From: Opitutales bacterium
Lineage (GTDB): Bacteria; Verrucomicrobiota; Verrucomicrobiia; Opitutales; JAJFLR01
NCBI GenBank assembly: GCA_021772565.1
Contig: JAJFLR010000071.1
Location: forward strand, 1 to 41,271
Reading direction: 5' to 3'
Length of the DNA stretch: 41,271 nt
Part shown: in pieces, positions 25,975-36,188 of the stretch
Numbering within the stretch: the stretch's first letter is position 1
Layout of the letters: the number at the start of each line of letters is the position of its first letter
Notes under the pieces: generated by a model
Told to the model about the DNA's origin: nothing
Seen by the model: the letters and a program-made list of their open reading frames with translations, nothing else
The model's database searches: none
Translations under genes and position numbers: made by a program

Positions 25975-28314
25975 ATGTTTCTATCAACAGTTCAACAGCA
26001 TGGAGGTGGAATTGTATCAGATTTGGGAATAGTCCTTGCTGCTGCAGCAATTGTCGCATTAATTTTTCATCGTTTCAAACTACCGGTAATTTTTGGTTAT
26101 ATACTTTGTGGAATCTTATTGGGGCCAAATTTATTTCCCCATTCTGCGATTAATGACCTTCACACGGTGAATGAACTGAGTGAGCTAGGAGTCATTTTTT
26201 TACTATTTTATATTGGCCTGGAGTTTGATCTGAGAAAACTACAAAGCTTGTTTATACCGGCTATGACCGCACTGGTACTACAAACAATCGCTATGATTTT
26301 GCTGATCATGTTTTTCACTCCAATGCTGCAATGGAGTCCGATAAACAGCATTTTCCTTGGGAGTCTACTGGCTATCAGCTCATCAATGGTAACAATTCAA
26401 GTATTGAGATCCCAAGGACGAATAAAACACCCACATGCTCAATTAGCGATTTCAATTTTGATTCTAGAAGATATCCTGGCAATTCTTATACTCGTTGTAC
26501 TCTCAGGAGTCGCCGCCTCAGGTAAGTTTGAGTGGGGATCAGTTTGGAAAATCATCATGTTCATTGGCATATTTATCGTTGGCATATTTTACTCCGGTAA
26601 ACTGGTCGCTCATCGTTTAATAAACTATTTGAATAAGATTGGCAGCCTCGAACTGATCACAATTTTTTCGATCGGTATAGCCTTAGGACTAAGTGTCCTG
26701 GCGCATAAATTTCAATTCTCAATGGCCTTAGGTGCTTTCATGGGTGGTGCTATTCTCTCTCAATCACCGTTATCTGATATGATTGAAAAATCAAATCGTC
26801 CTATGCGCGATGTCTTTAGTGCAATATTTTTCGTATCTATTGGGATGTTGATAAAGCCTGAACTCTTACTACAAGACTGGAAATGGATAATTGTATTATC
26901 ATTTTTTGTTTTAATCGGAAAAATTTTAGCCTGTTGGTTAGGTCCATTCCTGGGAGGACATCCATCTCGAAGTGCATTTAAATCTTCAATTGCCAAGAGC
27001 CAGATCGGAGAGTTCAGTTTTATAATTGCAGGTCTCGGTCAAACATTGGGTGTAACTGATGAACGTTTATTGAGTTTTGCAGTTGGAATTGCTCTTATAA
27101 CAATTCTCACTACACCTATTCTCAGTAAAAATTCGGAATCTTTATTTTTATTATTCTCAAGATTTGTCCCCAAGCAACTGCTTGTCGTTAGTCAATTTTA
27201 TAGATCAATCCTTGACTCTATATCTGTAGACATCAGTAATAGCCAGACAATCTTTCAATTTAAGCGACCTGCATTTCAAATATTCAGGAATTTTTTTATC
27301 ATTAATGGCATAATTTTGGTCGCCTATTTCCTGGCCAATAAATTGCAAAACAGCACCTATCTGAATAATTATGCATTGAGTGTGCAATCCATAACCTGGC
27401 TGTGCACCGCATTATTACTGACCCCATTTCTCATCGGAATGATTAGAAACCTAAATGAAATAATTATGCAAATTTTTGAATCCACTTTTCAAGCCAACGA
27501 AAATGACCAGCAAATTAAATTTAATATTATTAAGATTTTTCAAAAATTAACCCTGATGGTTTTAATAATAATTGTGGGTGGAATTTATTTATCTGCCTCA
27601 GCAGCATACTTCCCAAGTGGAACTTCATTATTAATATTTCTTAGCCTAATCTGCATAGTCGTTATCTTTTTCAGAGGTCAAATCTCCACTATTGAATGTC
27701 ATTTAGAACAGATGTTTATCCGGACATTTGAACAAAAAACTGAAACAAAAGAAGAAATACATAGAAAAGAAACATTTAATGAAATATCTAAAAAATATCC
27801 ATGGCCGGTAAAATTGTGTGAAGCAAAAATTGCACCGGGTACTGTTGCATGTGGCCAACGGATAAAAGATTTTGATTTGAGAAATCAGACAGGTTGTACA
27901 ATAATAGCTGTCGAACGCGAAAAATTTAATTTTATACATCCAAGTCCTGAATTCCCAATTTTTCAAGGTGATAAACTGACCCTGCTCGGCACTGAGTCTC
28001 AAAATAAAAAATCTCAGACTTATCTGGCATCTAAACAAAATGATGTGAATGAGACCAAACAAAACCGATCAATCAAGATGGATCAAGTTTACCTGGGATC
28101 GAAATCGATGCTCAACGAAAATACTTTGGCCGCAGCAAATATTCGGAAAAATTTTGGCGTAAATGTCATTGGATTACAAAGAGGGGCTGAACAAATTACT
28201 TCTCCTCAAGCAGATGAATTATTAAAATCTGGTGACGTTCTCTACGTTATCGGTGATGAAAATTCCATTAATAAATTTATCCAACATAATAGTACCGCAG
28301 AAAATACGGGTTAA
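25975..28314 (+). CDS. CPA2-family cation/proton antiporter with two TrkA-C domains
   Basis: The protein belongs to the monovalent cation:proton antiporter-2 family (KefB/KefC and relatives) and exchanges K+ or Na+ for protons across the inner membrane. The first 390 residues form the exchanger with about 12 membrane segments, including GYILCGILLGPN, FLLFYIGLEFDL and the ion-binding ILEDILAILIL stretch. A further hydrophobic region with four or so segments (about 440-570) follows. The end carries two RCK-C (TrkA-C) domains, about residues 620-685 and 700-775, each of the form G-x-x-I...FQGDKLTLLG or GDVLYVIGD. A Rossmann NAD domain (RCK-N) as in KefC is not apparent. These domains probably bind a small ligand, perhaps a nucleotide. 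Total length is 779 residues. Confidence 0.88.
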   Translation: MFLSTVQQHGGGIVSDLGIVLAAAAIVALIFHRFKLPVIFGYILCGILLGPNLFPHSAINDLHTVNELSELGVIFLLFYIGLEFDLRKLQSLFIPAMTALVLQTIAMILLIMFFTPMLQWSPINSIFLGSLLAISSSMVTIQVLRSQGRIKHPHAQLAISILILEDILAILILVVLSGVAASGKFEWGSVWKIIMFIGIFIVGIFYSGKLVAHRLINYLNKIGSLELITIFSIGIALGLSVLAHKFQFSMALGAFMGGAILSQSPLSDMIEKSNRPMRDVFSAIFFVSIGMLIKPELLLQDWKWIIVLSFFVLIGKILACWLGPFLGGHPSRSAFKSSIAKSQIGEFSFIIAGLGQTLGVTDERLLSFAVGIALITILTTPILSKNSESLFLLFSRFVPKQLLVVSQFYRSILDSISVDISNSQTIFQFKRPAFQIFRNFFIINGIILVAYFLANKLQNSTYLNNYALSVQSITWLCTALLLTPFLIGMIRNLNEIIMQIFESTFQANENDQQIKFNIIKIFQKLTLMVLIIIVGGIYLSASAAYFPSGTSLLIFLSLICIVVIFFRGQISTIECHLEQMFIRTFEQKTETKEEIHRKETFNEISKKYPWPVKLCEAKIAPGTVACGQRIKDFDLRNQTGCTIIAVEREKFNFIHPSPEFPIFQGDKLTLLGTESQNKKSQTYLASKQNDVNETKQNRSIKMDQVYLGSKSMLNENTLAAANIRKNFGVNVIGLQRGAEQITSPQADELLKSGDVLYVIGDENSINKFIQHNSTAENTG

Positions 28315-28430
28315 TATCTTGCTAGATTGTGAACAATTAGTTGAACTCATACATTGACAATAGTTATTTGGAAAATTTTATTTCGACTTTAATAACACTT
28401 CGAATTCATAAAAAATTCTGTACATAATAA

Positions 28431-30374
28431 ATGAGTGACAATTTAAAACACGAATGCGGTGTAGCTCTCATTCGCTTGTTAAAGCCGCTGCAGTTTTACG
28501 AACACAATTATGGCACTCCCCTTTATGGGTTTCACAAACTATTTCTATTGTTGGAAAAACAACATAACCGAGGACAGGATGGTTGTGGAATCGGTTCTGT
28601 GAAATTAAATATGTCACCCGGTCAGCCCTATATGTTTCGTGACCGTGAGATTAAAACAAATTCACTTGATCGTATTTTCAACCGACAATTAGCTGATTAT
28701 GATAAATTGATACAAGAAGGACTAATTATCCCGGAAATTGCCCAAACAGTAAAAAATTATTTTGAATTTGGTGGTGAGGTACTCATGGGGCATTTGCGAT
28801 ATGGAACTTCCGGTAAATTTGACCAGAGCAGTTGTCATCCCTATGTGCGGAGAAGTAATTGGCCGACTAAAAACTTAATGCTGTTGGGAAATTTCAATAT
28901 GACCAACACTGATAAGCTTAATCAGTTTTTGATAAATCGCGGACAACATCCAATTTTTGAAACAGATACCCAGAGTGTTCTTGAGGAAATTGGCTTTCAT
29001 CTCGATGAACAGCACAATGAAATTTATCGTCAGATGAGAGATTCGGGCAACACCGGTGTTGATATTCCTGAAATAATAAGTGATCAACTTGATCCGGTAA
29101 ATATTTTAAATAAATCTGCACAAGTCTGGGATGGCGGTTATACGATTGCAGGTTTGATAGGAAATGGTGACGCGTTTGCAGCGAGAGATCCAAACGGCAT
29201 CAGACCTTGTCATTACTATCAATCAGATGAAATTGTTGCCATCGCTTCAGAGCGAGTGCCTTTGATGACAGTATTTGATATACCTAAAGATGAAATCCGG
29301 GAAGTCGAACCGGGTAATGTTATTTTAATTAAAAATAATGGTGAGATTACCAGTAAACGTTTTGCTGAAACAAAAAAAACCACACCCTGCTCCTTTGAGC
29401 GTATCTATTTTTCTCGAGGGAATGATCCCGATATTGACTGCGAACGCAAAGCTTTGGGAAAAGCACTTTCATCGCGAATTCTCGATTCAATAGATTGCGA
29501 TATGAAAAACACTGTCTTCAGCTTTATACCCAATACTGCTGAAACTGCTTTTTACGGCTTGATGGAAGAATTGAGAAATAAAAGAAGGGTTTCTGTTAAA
29601 CAAAGAATATTAGAAGCCCATAAAGAAAATAAAATTACTGAAAATTTATTAGATGAGTTAATATTAGATAACTGGCCAAGAGGGGAAAAAATTGCCCATA
29701 AAGATGTTAAATTAAGAACGTTTATCAGCCAGGAAAAAAGCCGCGGAAAACTGGTTGCCCACGTCTATGATATCACTTATGGCGTAGTTAAACCCGATGA
29801 TAATCTTGTTATAATAGACGACTCAATAGTTCGCGGTACAACTTTGAGAAAATCTATTCTTAAAATTCTCACCCGTACACAGCCCAAAAAAATAGTTATC
29901 TCATCGACGGCACCGCAAATACGTTATCCAGACTGCTATGGCATCGATATGTCAGAGCTCGGTAAATTTATCGCCTTTCAAGCGACTATAGAATTGATAA
30001 ATGAACAAGGGAAAAAAGACCTGATTCTTGAAACCTATCAAAGGTGTTGTGAAGAGATTGAGAAACCCGTAGATGAAATGAAAAACTGTGTGAAAGATAT
30101 TTACAGTCCATTTTCAACAGAAGAAATTTCAAAAAAAATAGCAGAACTTGTTTACCCTCATAGTTCTGATTGGCATGGGCCTCTTGAAATTATTTTTCAA
30201 TCAATAGAAGATTTACACAGTGCAATTCCCAATCATCAGGGCGACTGGTATTTCACGGGTGACTATCCAACACCTGGCGGATTCGAAGTAGTCAATAAAG
30301 CTTTTATTCATTATTATGAAAAAAAGAGTGGACGTGTCTATGACACTAAATTTCCTTTAACACAATATGGGTAA
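28431..30374 (+). CDS. purF: Amidophosphoribosyltransferase (long form)
   Basis: PurF makes phosphoribosylamine from PRPP and glutamine, the first step of purine synthesis. The 647-residue protein has the glutamine amidotransferase nucleophile at Cys9 (KHECGVALIR), so the N-terminal eight residues would be removed or the Cys exposed, and the QHNRGQDGCG signature. The phosphoribosyltransferase part has the PRPP loop IIDDSIVRGTT at about 461-471. E. coli PurF is 505 residues; the extra length, about 130 residues, lies mainly in inserts after the amidotransferase core and at the C-terminus, as in a long subfamily found in Bacteroidota and PVC bacteria. The stop overlaps purM by 8 bp, so the two are translationally coupled. 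Confidence 0.94.
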   Translation: MSDNLKHECGVALIRLLKPLQFYEHNYGTPLYGFHKLFLLLEKQHNRGQDGCGIGSVKLNMSPGQPYMFRDREIKTNSLDRIFNRQLADYDKLIQEGLIIPEIAQTVKNYFEFGGEVLMGHLRYGTSGKFDQSSCHPYVRRSNWPTKNLMLLGNFNMTNTDKLNQFLINRGQHPIFETDTQSVLEEIGFHLDEQHNEIYRQMRDSGNTGVDIPEIISDQLDPVNILNKSAQVWDGGYTIAGLIGNGDAFAARDPNGIRPCHYYQSDEIVAIASERVPLMTVFDIPKDEIREVEPGNVILIKNNGEITSKRFAETKKTTPCSFERIYFSRGNDPDIDCERKALGKALSSRILDSIDCDMKNTVFSFIPNTAETAFYGLMEELRNKRRVSVKQRILEAHKENKITENLLDELILDNWPRGEKIAHKDVKLRTFISQEKSRGKLVAHVYDITYGVVKPDDNLVIIDDSIVRGTTLRKSILKILTRTQPKKIVISSTAPQIRYPDCYGIDMSELGKFIAFQATIELINEQGKKDLILETYQRCCEEIEKPVDEMKNCVKDIYSPFSTEEISKKIAELVYPHSSDWHGPLEIIFQSIEDLHSAIPNHQGDWYFTGDYPTPGGFEVVNKAFIHYYEKKSGRVYDTKFPLTQYG

Positions 30375-31440
30375 AGCAAAAGCATATACTAAAGCCGGTG
30401 TTGATATTGACTTGGCTGATGGGATCAAAAAAGGTTTAAAATCTCAGTTAAAAAAAGCAACTAGACCTGAAGTGTTAGGCAGCATTGGTGGCTTTGGCGG
30501 TTTATTTGATCTGAGTAAATCCAAATTTAAAAACCCGGTGCTCGTCAGCAGTACAGATGGTGTTGGCACAAAACTTAAAATCGCTTTTGCCTCTGGACAA
30601 CATAAAGGCATCGGCGAAGATATCGTCAATCATTGCTTAAACGATATCGCAGTTGTAGGAGCTGAGCCATTGTATTTTCTCGATTATTTTGGTGCCGGAA
30701 AATTGGATGCAAAAGTTTTTCACCAGGTATTGACTGGAATGGCTAAAGCTTGCACTGCTGCAAAATGTGCACTCATTGGTGGAGAAACTGCGCAAATGGC
30801 CGGATTTTATAAAGACGACGAATATGATATCGTTGGAACAATCGTTGGCATCGCTGAAAAAAATAAATTGTTATCAGGAGCTCCAACAAAACCGGGTGAT
30901 GTAATAATTGGCATTGGCTCAAACGGACTTCACACTAACGGATACTCGCTAGCCAGAAATTTGTTTTTCAAAAAAATGAGGCTCAAGGTAAATGATCCGT
31001 TTCCGGGTGAAAAAAGATCGGTTGCATCCGTCTTACTAAAATCGCACCTGAATTATGCTAATCTCATTCAATCATTGCTGACAAAATTCAATAAAGGTTC
31101 GAACTATAGCAAACGAAATGGAAACAAAATTTTTGGTATTGCCCACATCACCGGTGGCGGATTTACCGGAAATATTCCGAGAATATTACCGGACAATTGT
31201 GACGCTGTTATCAATACAAAGAGCTGGCCACTTACTAATGTTTTTAAAGTTATTTCAGAGCGAGGAAAAATCTCTTTCGAAGAACTATATGAAGTTTTCA
31301 ATATGGGCATCGGTCTTACCTTAACTGTCTCAAAAGATCAGGCTGATGAAATTTTTAAACACGCAAAAATATTAAAACACAAAGCTTATCTAATCGGAAA
31401 TATTGTAAAAGGATCTAATAAAGTAAAATTAATTCCATAA
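30367..31440 (+). CDS. purM: Phosphoribosylformylglycinamidine cyclo-ligase (AIR synthetase)
   Basis: PurM closes the imidazole ring, turning FGAM into AIR with ATP in purine synthesis. The 357-residue protein has the family signatures: Y-T-K-A-G-V-D at the start, STDGVGTKLKIA (about 59-70), EDIVNHCLNDIAVVGAEPLYFLDYF, LIGGETAQMAGFY and the GSNGLHTNGYSLAR segment (about 183-196). Near residue 258 it has HITGGGFTGNIPRILP. The length is normal. The overlap with purF by 8 bp gives a purF-purM operon. The next gene starts 4 bp after its stop. Confidence 0.96.
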   Translation: MGKAKAYTKAGVDIDLADGIKKGLKSQLKKATRPEVLGSIGGFGGLFDLSKSKFKNPVLVSSTDGVGTKLKIAFASGQHKGIGEDIVNHCLNDIAVVGAEPLYFLDYFGAGKLDAKVFHQVLTGMAKACTAAKCALIGGETAQMAGFYKDDEYDIVGTIVGIAEKNKLLSGAPTKPGDVIIGIGSNGLHTNGYSLARNLFFKKMRLKVNDPFPGEKRSVASVLLKSHLNYANLIQSLLTKFNKGSNYSKRNGNKIFGIAHITGGGFTGNIPRILPDNCDAVINTKSWPLTNVFKVISERGKISFEELYEVFNMGIGLTLTVSKDQADEIFKHAKILKHKAYLIGNIVKGSNKVKLIP

Positions 31441-31444
31441 CCCA

Positions 31445-32446
31445 ATGAAATTGCGCCTCTGCTCCTACAATATTGAATGGTTTAATCGACTGTTTAATAA
31501 AGATAACTCGATAAAAACAGGTAGTAAGGAAAGAAAACGAATCGAGGCAATTAAGAATGTTCTCAAACATTTAAATCCTGATCTTATCGGTATCACTGAA
31601 GCACCTAACGCATCAAAAGATAAATCAGAGTCGACTACTAAAAAATTAGAAGCTTTTGCTAAAGAATCAAATTTACCAACGACAAAAGCCATCACCGGTT
31701 TTATTTCAAGTGGCAGACAGGAAATTGCCATACTTTATAATCCGAATAAATTTTCAATTAAACATTCACCCGGTGGAAAAAGAAATTCAAAATCAAATCC
31801 ACGATTTAATGAAGAATTTCTTTATGATACCGATGATGATAATATCAAAGAATTATATCGACTCTATCGCCCACCATTGGAAGCAAAAATAACTGTTAAG
31901 AATAATGGATTTGAATTTAGAATAATTGTTGTCCACACAAAATCAAAAGGCATCTTCAGTAATCTCGATCGACTGCATTGGGAACGCGAGTCTCAACGTA
32001 ACAGGCTCAAACTATACGCTGAATGCGAATGGATACGAAGGCATGTAGATCAGTTTATTGACCGCAAAGAACCGGTCATCGTTATGGGAGATATTAATGA
32101 CGGCCCGGGGATGGACTATTACGAATTTAAAAATTGTCGAAGTGCTGTGGAGATTTTGATGGGTGATATTTTTGAAGCTGAAAAAATCCTGAAAAGTTAT
32201 GCCGGTAAACCTAAGTGGACAGCAAATGGCTGGAAGCCGGCATCAACACGATTTACCGACTCATTTACTGAGAGACCTGTAAATGTTTTGATTGATCACA
32301 TATTGGTTTCTAAAGGTATTAAAGTGTCTGGTAAAAACCCTCACACAATCTGGAATCCGTATGAAAATAATATAGCAAAAGTTATAAAGCCAGATTTAGC
32401 GTTAGCTTCCGATCACTTTCCGGTGACGCTGGATATTAGTGTTTGA
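31445..32446 (+). CDS. Endonuclease/exonuclease/phosphatase (EEP) family protein
   Basis: The 333-residue protein has the EEP (DNase I-like) fold. The opening SYNIEWFNRLF supplies the metal-binding Asn, DLIGITEA the metal-binding Glu, and the middle part has VVHTKSKG. VIVMGDINDGP carries the catalytic Asp and Asn, and the C-terminal ASDHFPVTLDI the catalytic Asp-His pair. No signal peptide is present, so it acts in the cytoplasm. The family cuts phosphodiesters in nucleic acids or lipids and the substrate cannot be told from sequence. It begins 4 bp after purM and probably shares its transcript. Confidence 0.88.
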   Translation: MKLRLCSYNIEWFNRLFNKDNSIKTGSKERKRIEAIKNVLKHLNPDLIGITEAPNASKDKSESTTKKLEAFAKESNLPTTKAITGFISSGRQEIAILYNPNKFSIKHSPGGKRNSKSNPRFNEEFLYDTDDDNIKELYRLYRPPLEAKITVKNNGFEFRIIVVHTKSKGIFSNLDRLHWERESQRNRLKLYAECEWIRRHVDQFIDRKEPVIVMGDINDGPGMDYYEFKNCRSAVEILMGDIFEAEKILKSYAGKPKWTANGWKPASTRFTDSFTERPVNVLIDHILVSKGIKVSGKNPHTIWNPYENNIAKVIKPDLALASDHFPVTLDISV

Positions 32447-32451
32447 ATTGA

Positions 32452-32471
32452 TTTGATAAATACATATCAAA
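32452..32471. promoter_or_regulatory. Inverted repeat upstream of vapB, candidate operator
   Basis: TTTGATA at 32452-32458 and TATCAAA at 32465-32471 form a perfect 7-bp inverted repeat around AATACA, 17 bp before the vapB start. VapBC complexes usually repress their own promoter by binding such a site. Assignment is from position and symmetry only. Confidence 0.5.
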
Positions 32472-32488
32472 CGTAAATATTCATATGT

Positions 32489-32689
32489 ATGAAAACTACA
32501 TTAAATATTGATGATGAATTATTGGATCAAGCAAGAGGTTATACTGGCGTTAATGAGAAAACACGACTCGTCCATATGGGATTGGAATTATTGGTTCAAC
32601 AAGAGGCAGCACGACGCCTTTCTGCGTTAGGAGGAATAAGTCCAACACTTAAAATCGAATCTCGATTAAAGCGAACTTCATCTAAATAG
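32489..32689 (+). CDS. vapB: VapB-type antitoxin
   Basis: The 66-residue protein starts MKTTLNIDDELLDQARGYTG, the usual N-terminal beta strand and helix of VapB antitoxins, and continues with EKTRLVHMGLELLVQQEAARRL to a basic tail (RLKRTSSK). It should bind and inhibit the following toxin and help repress the pair's promoter. The stop is 4 bp before the toxin's ATG. An inverted repeat upstream is the likely operator. Length is typical. Confidence 0.88.
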   Translation: MKTTLNIDDELLDQARGYTGVNEKTRLVHMGLELLVQQEAARRLSALGGISPTLKIESRLKRTSSK

Positions 32690-32693
32690 AAAC

Positions 32694-33074
32694 ATGTTGG
32701 TACTAGTTGATACATCTATCTGGATTGATCACTTTAGAATAGGCGAAAAACAACTAGTTGAACTGCTAAAGTTAAACCAAGTATCAACACATGAAATAAT
32801 AATTGGTGAACTCACAACAGGGAATCTTCCTAATCGCAATCAAACATTAAACGATCTAACTAGATTACCAAAAGTAAGTGAAGCACTTTTCGATGAAGTA
32901 TTCAGTCTCCTGGAAACAAATAATTTTTATGGAAAAGGACTGCAGTGGAATGATCTGCATATTCTCGCCTCAGCAAAAATAAGTAACGTTGAATTATGGA
33001 CGCGCGATAAATGTTTGCAACAAGCTGCAAAGAAATTGAAATGCGAATATATATTCAAAAAAAAGGGAGAATAA
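32694..33074 (+). CDS. vapC: VapC toxin (PIN-domain ribonuclease)
   Basis: VapC toxins are Mg-dependent ribonucleases that cleave RNA, often tRNA. The 126-residue protein has the four acidic PIN residues in expected places: Asp6 in LVDTSIWIDHF, Glu39 in IIGELTTGNL, Asp87 in the WNDLHILASA segment and Asp104 in LWTRDKCL. All are intact, so unlike the PIN gene in the cas locus this toxin should work. It follows vapB by 4 bp and is closed by an intrinsic terminator that overlaps its stop codon. The pair is inserted between the purFM-EEP unit and the PEP-CTERM gene, a typical mobile toxin-antitoxin position. Confidence 0.93.
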   Translation: MLVLVDTSIWIDHFRIGEKQLVELLKLNQVSTHEIIIGELTTGNLPNRNQTLNDLTRLPKVSEALFDEVFSLLETNNFYGKGLQWNDLHILASAKISNVELWTRDKCLQQAAKKLKCEYIFKKKGE

Positions 33075-33089
33075 AATCTCCCTTTTTTT
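33058..33089. terminator. Bidirectional intrinsic terminator after vapC
   Basis: A perfect GGGAGA / TCTCCC stem (33065-33070 with 33077-33082) around ATAAAA is preceded by a run of A and followed by seven T. It works as a rho-independent terminator for vapC and, read the other way, for the convergent PEP-CTERM gene ending at 33111. Confidence 0.9.
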
Positions 33090-33110
33090 ATCTAAATTAT
33101 TTTAAAATCT

Positions 33111-34049
33111 CTATTTCTTAAACCGTCTATACAAAATCAATCCAAATGACAAAATTGAAATGATTAGAGCATATGTAGATGGTTCTGGCACTGCTTGAAG
33201 ACGACCACTTAAACTAAAGTAACCACCAAACTGTCCTTGGTAAATAAAGTTACTGCTTACGGCAGATTGTATAGTATCATTAGAAACGCGAACAAGCCCA
33301 CCAGCGTTGTTAACATCTAGCATAAAAGCATCTGCAATATCAGAATTTACCCCGACTAATCCTGCCTCTTTAGTTACAGTCATATCTCCTGAATGACCAA
33401 AAATTACATCATCCCCCACTCCGGCATTATTATAATCAATTGACATCCAAATTGGAGCATAACCAAATTGTACAATTGGCGAGCCATCTAGTACGAGAGC
33501 ATAAAAAACTTCAGCCTGATTCGCAGAATAATATCTCTCTTCAAGTGTACTTCCAGACCAGGCTGACCATTGAGAATCGACGCCTAAAGTCCCAACTTGT
33601 GCTCCTGTTGTTGGATTGAGAGCATTCGTATCAGCACCCAAATTATACGAGTTGTCGAACAGTCCTCCCACAGCACCAGTTATTAGACCAAGATTTGTAG
33701 AATCTTTTCCGTTACTAGTCAGCGCAGTGATTAAATTTGTAAATCCTGAAACATCGCCATTACCAGTACCATTTGCCATAACAGTTGCGCCACCCGGTGT
33801 GGGACTGCTTTCTCGTCCTGATATTGCATAAAAGGCAACTGACCCAGATGGATTCTGACTTACTAGTGAATGCCCGGTATTTCCTGCAGTCTGATATCCT
33901 GAAACACCTTTTGAGTTAGTTTCCAAGCCTGAGATACCAATCTGATTTGCCACATCTGCTAATCTATTTATAAAAACCTGTGAATTTAATACAACAGGCA
34001 ACGTTAACATTATTATTATACATTTGAGATAATTATTTATTTTAATCAT
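33111..34049 (-). CDS. PEP-CTERM sorting-domain protein
   Basis: The exported protein is 312 residues from the ATG at 34049; a TTG further up would add eight. It has a signal peptide (about the first 24 residues, hydrophobic run CIIIMLTLPVVL) and a C-terminal PEP-CTERM signal, VPEPSTYALIISILSFGLIL followed by the basic YRRFKK. PEP-CTERM tails are recognised by exosortase (EpsH) and released to the cell surface or matrix. The middle part is Gly/Ser/Thr/Asn-rich, with no recognised domain and probably beta structure. No exosortase gene lies in the window. It shares a bidirectional terminator with vapC. Confidence 0.9.
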   Translation of the reverse strand: MIKINNYLKCIIIMLTLPVVLNSQVFINRLADVANQIGISGLETNSKGVSGYQTAGNTGHSLVSQNPSGSVAFYAISGRESSPTPGGATVMANGTGNGDVSGFTNLITALTSNGKDSTNLGLITGAVGGLFDNSYNLGADTNALNPTTGAQVGTLGVDSQWSAWSGSTLEERYYSANQAEVFYALVLDGSPIVQFGYAPIWMSIDYNNAGVGDDVIFGHSGDMTVTKEAGLVGVNSDIADAFMLDVNNAGGLVRVSNDTIQSAVSSNFIYQGQFGGYFSLSGRLQAVPEPSTYALIISILSFGLILYRRFKK

Positions 34050-34131
34050 AGTGCCTAAGTAAAATATATTCAAAAATCAGATTGGCAAGAAAAAATAATA
34101 ACGCAACTGCATCTATTATAGGTTACTTCAA

Positions 34132-34581
34132 TTACTCCTCAATTATCTTGGCATATCTGTCAGCATTTACTTTTTTAAATAACCCGGTAGTTAAATTTCC
34201 ATCATCTATTTTTTCATCTATTTTCAGAAAAACATCCTCTGGCAAACCATCTCCGACAATACTAATACCCGCAGTAAAACCAAAAGCGTTTTCATCCCAA
34301 TCCCATTTACCGCCAACAGCTGTAAATTCAGTACATTTTCCGTCATCCAAATATTCTTCCATACCTGTTGGTATCACACCCCGATTAGCATCGCCCGGGA
34401 AATCACCTTCTTCAAGTGCGTATTGCTCAAACGCATCAGAGTAAATTCTCCAATCATTGATTAAACGAGTTGTTTGCGCGGAAGCGCGCACTTTGTTTAT
34501 ATAAGGAAGTGCAATTGTTGATAGTAGTCCAATTAATACAACTACTATCATTATTTCGACTAGAGTGAACCCTTTTTTCAT
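34132..34581 (-). CDS. Type IV pilin-like protein (pseudopilin)
   Basis: The 149-residue protein has a class III signal peptide: MKKG then FTLVEIMIVVVLIGLLSTIA, cut after the Gly by a prepilin peptidase, with the conserved Glu5 of the mature protein. The rest is a globular pseudopilin-like domain containing GDFPGDANRGVIPTGMEEYL and CTEFTAVGGKWDWDENAFGF, as in the GspG/PilE-like secreted pseudopilins common in PVC bacteria. It should be assembled by type II secretion or type IV pilus machinery. The only other such part in the window is a GspF-like gene 2.2 kb away. Function beyond that is unknown. Confidence 0.9.
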   Translation of the reverse strand: MKKGFTLVEIMIVVVLIGLLSTIALPYINKVRASAQTTRLINDWRIYSDAFEQYALEEGDFPGDANRGVIPTGMEEYLDDGKCTEFTAVGGKWDWDENAFGFTAGISIVGDGLPEDVFLKIDEKIDDGNLTTGLFKKVNADRYAKIIEE

Positions 34582-34694
34582 TGAGCTAGTTGATTTAGAG
34601 TGAAATATAGGAGGCGTATAGTTCTTACGTTAAATACAAAAAATTTAAAATGTCCAATTAACTTTCGATTATTATAAATTAATTTACATCTATT

Positions 34695-36188
34695 TCAAGA
34701 GATTGGGGTAATTTCCTTAGACAAAGCCACAGCTTTTAACATACCTTTGGCTTTATTTATTGTTTCCTGGTATTCATTTGCGGGGACTGAATCGGCAACG
34801 AGTCCGGCACCGGATTGAATGAAAATTTTTCCATCCTTTAATAATGCTGTCCGTATCGTTATACAGGAGTCTAAATTTCCATCATAACTAAAATATCCCA
34901 AGGCACCGGCATACGGTCCCCTTTGCTCTTTTTCTAATTCTGAAATAATTTGCATCGCTCTAACTTTTGGAGCCCCACTCACAGTACCCGCCGGAAAAGT
35001 TGCCCTCATTAAATCATAGGCATTTTTATCCGAATTTAAAATTCCTTCAACCTGAGATACAATATGCATCACATGAGAATAGCGTTCGACTATCATGTAT
35101 TCCGGAACAGTTACACTTCCATAATCACAAACACGCCCGAGATCATTGCGAGAAAGATCAACCAACATTAAATGCTCAGCACGTTCTTTCTCATCACTTA
35201 ACAAATCTTTCTCATTGGCTAAATCTTCGTCAAAGTTTTTCCCTCTTGGTCTGGTTCCGGCAATTGGTCTTGTCTCAGCCAATCGATTGGTTAATCTAAC
35301 ATGAACTTCCGGCGATGCACCGACTAATGAGAAATTCTCAGTTTCAAAAATGAACATATAAGGTGAAGGATTAACAGTTCTTAATGCCCGATATAGATCG
35401 AGTGGCGAACGATTGTAGTCAGTCTCAAATCGTTGCGAAAGTACCACCTGTATGATATCACCGGCACTAATATATTCTTTGCACTTTGAAACATATTCTT
35501 CAAAATCCGGGCGTTCAAAATTTCCCTTGGGCACTTTTATTTCTGAAAGCTGTGTGAGTGCAAACGGTGCCAGCACTCTGCCCTTTTGTAACGTTTGACA
35601 AATGGTTTTAATTTCCTCAACCGTCTTTAGATACGACTCTTTAGCATTATCTTCTACATGTGAGTTCACACAAATTCGGATTGTCTGATTCGCTCGATCA
35701 AAAATAATTACTGTATCAATAATCATATAGTAACTAATCGGCATACCAAGAACATCTTGCTCAGCAAATGGAACTGTTGACTCTAAGCAATGGATATATT
35801 CATAATCCAGGAATCCGACGGCTCCACCGATAAATCGAGGCATATTTTCCAACTTAACAGGTTTGTATAGTGCCATCTCCTCTTCAATAATTTTCAGAGG
35901 ATCCTGCGGTGTGGGAAGACTTATTTGATCACCAGAGCGATCGATAATTTCAGTTTCATCACGATAAGATTTAATTATCTTCCGCGGATTATAACCGATA
36001 AAAGAATAGCGATTGAGCTGAGTGCCTCCTTCAATAGATTCAAAAAGAAATGCGTTTCCCCCTTCTCTCAATTTTGAATAAAGAGAAACCGGAGTTTCAA
36101 AATCAGCTATTAAGTCAGTATATACCGGAATAAGATTACCTTGATCTGATAATTTGATAAATTCTGTTTCTGTTGGATAAATGTTCAT
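34695..36188 (-). CDS. trpE: Anthranilate synthase component I
   Basis: TrpE forms anthranilate from chorismate and ammonia, the first tryptophan step. The 497-residue protein has a N-terminal regulatory region with [18 protein letters not shown] (close to the LLES tryptophan-binding motif) and a C-terminal chorismate-binding domain with [20 protein letters not shown] (about 313-323), [19 protein letters not shown] and [19 protein letters not shown] (about 404-422), and ends with [19 protein letters not shown]. All active-site motifs are intact. No trpG or other trp gene is next to it, so it is a lone gene; the glutaminase must be encoded elsewhere. para-Aminobenzoate synthase (PabB) is the alternative, but the tryptophan-type N-terminus and length favour TrpE. 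Confidence 0.9.
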   Translation of the reverse strand: MNIYPTETEFIKLSDQGNLIPVYTDLIADFETPVSLYSKLREGGNAFLFESIEGGTQLNRYSFIGYNPRKIIKSYRDETEIIDRSGDQISLPTPQDPLKIIEEEMALYKPVKLENMPRFIGGAVGFLDYEYIHCLESTVPFAEQDVLGMPISYYMIIDTVIIFDRANQTIRICVNSHVEDNAKESYLKTVEEIKTICQTLQKGRVLAPFALTQLSEIKVPKGNFERPDFEEYVSKCKEYISAGDIIQVVLSQRFETDYNRSPLDLYRALRTVNPSPYMFIFETENFSLVGASPEVHVRLTNRLAETRPIAGTRPRGKNFDEDLANEKDLLSDEKERAEHLMLVDLSRNDLGRVCDYGSVTVPEYMIVERYSHVMHIVSQVEGILNSDKNAYDLMRATFPAGTVSGAPKVRAMQIISELEKEQRGPYAGALGYFSYDGNLDSCITIRTALLKDGKIFIQSGAGLVADSVPANEYQETINKAKGMLKAVALSKEITPIS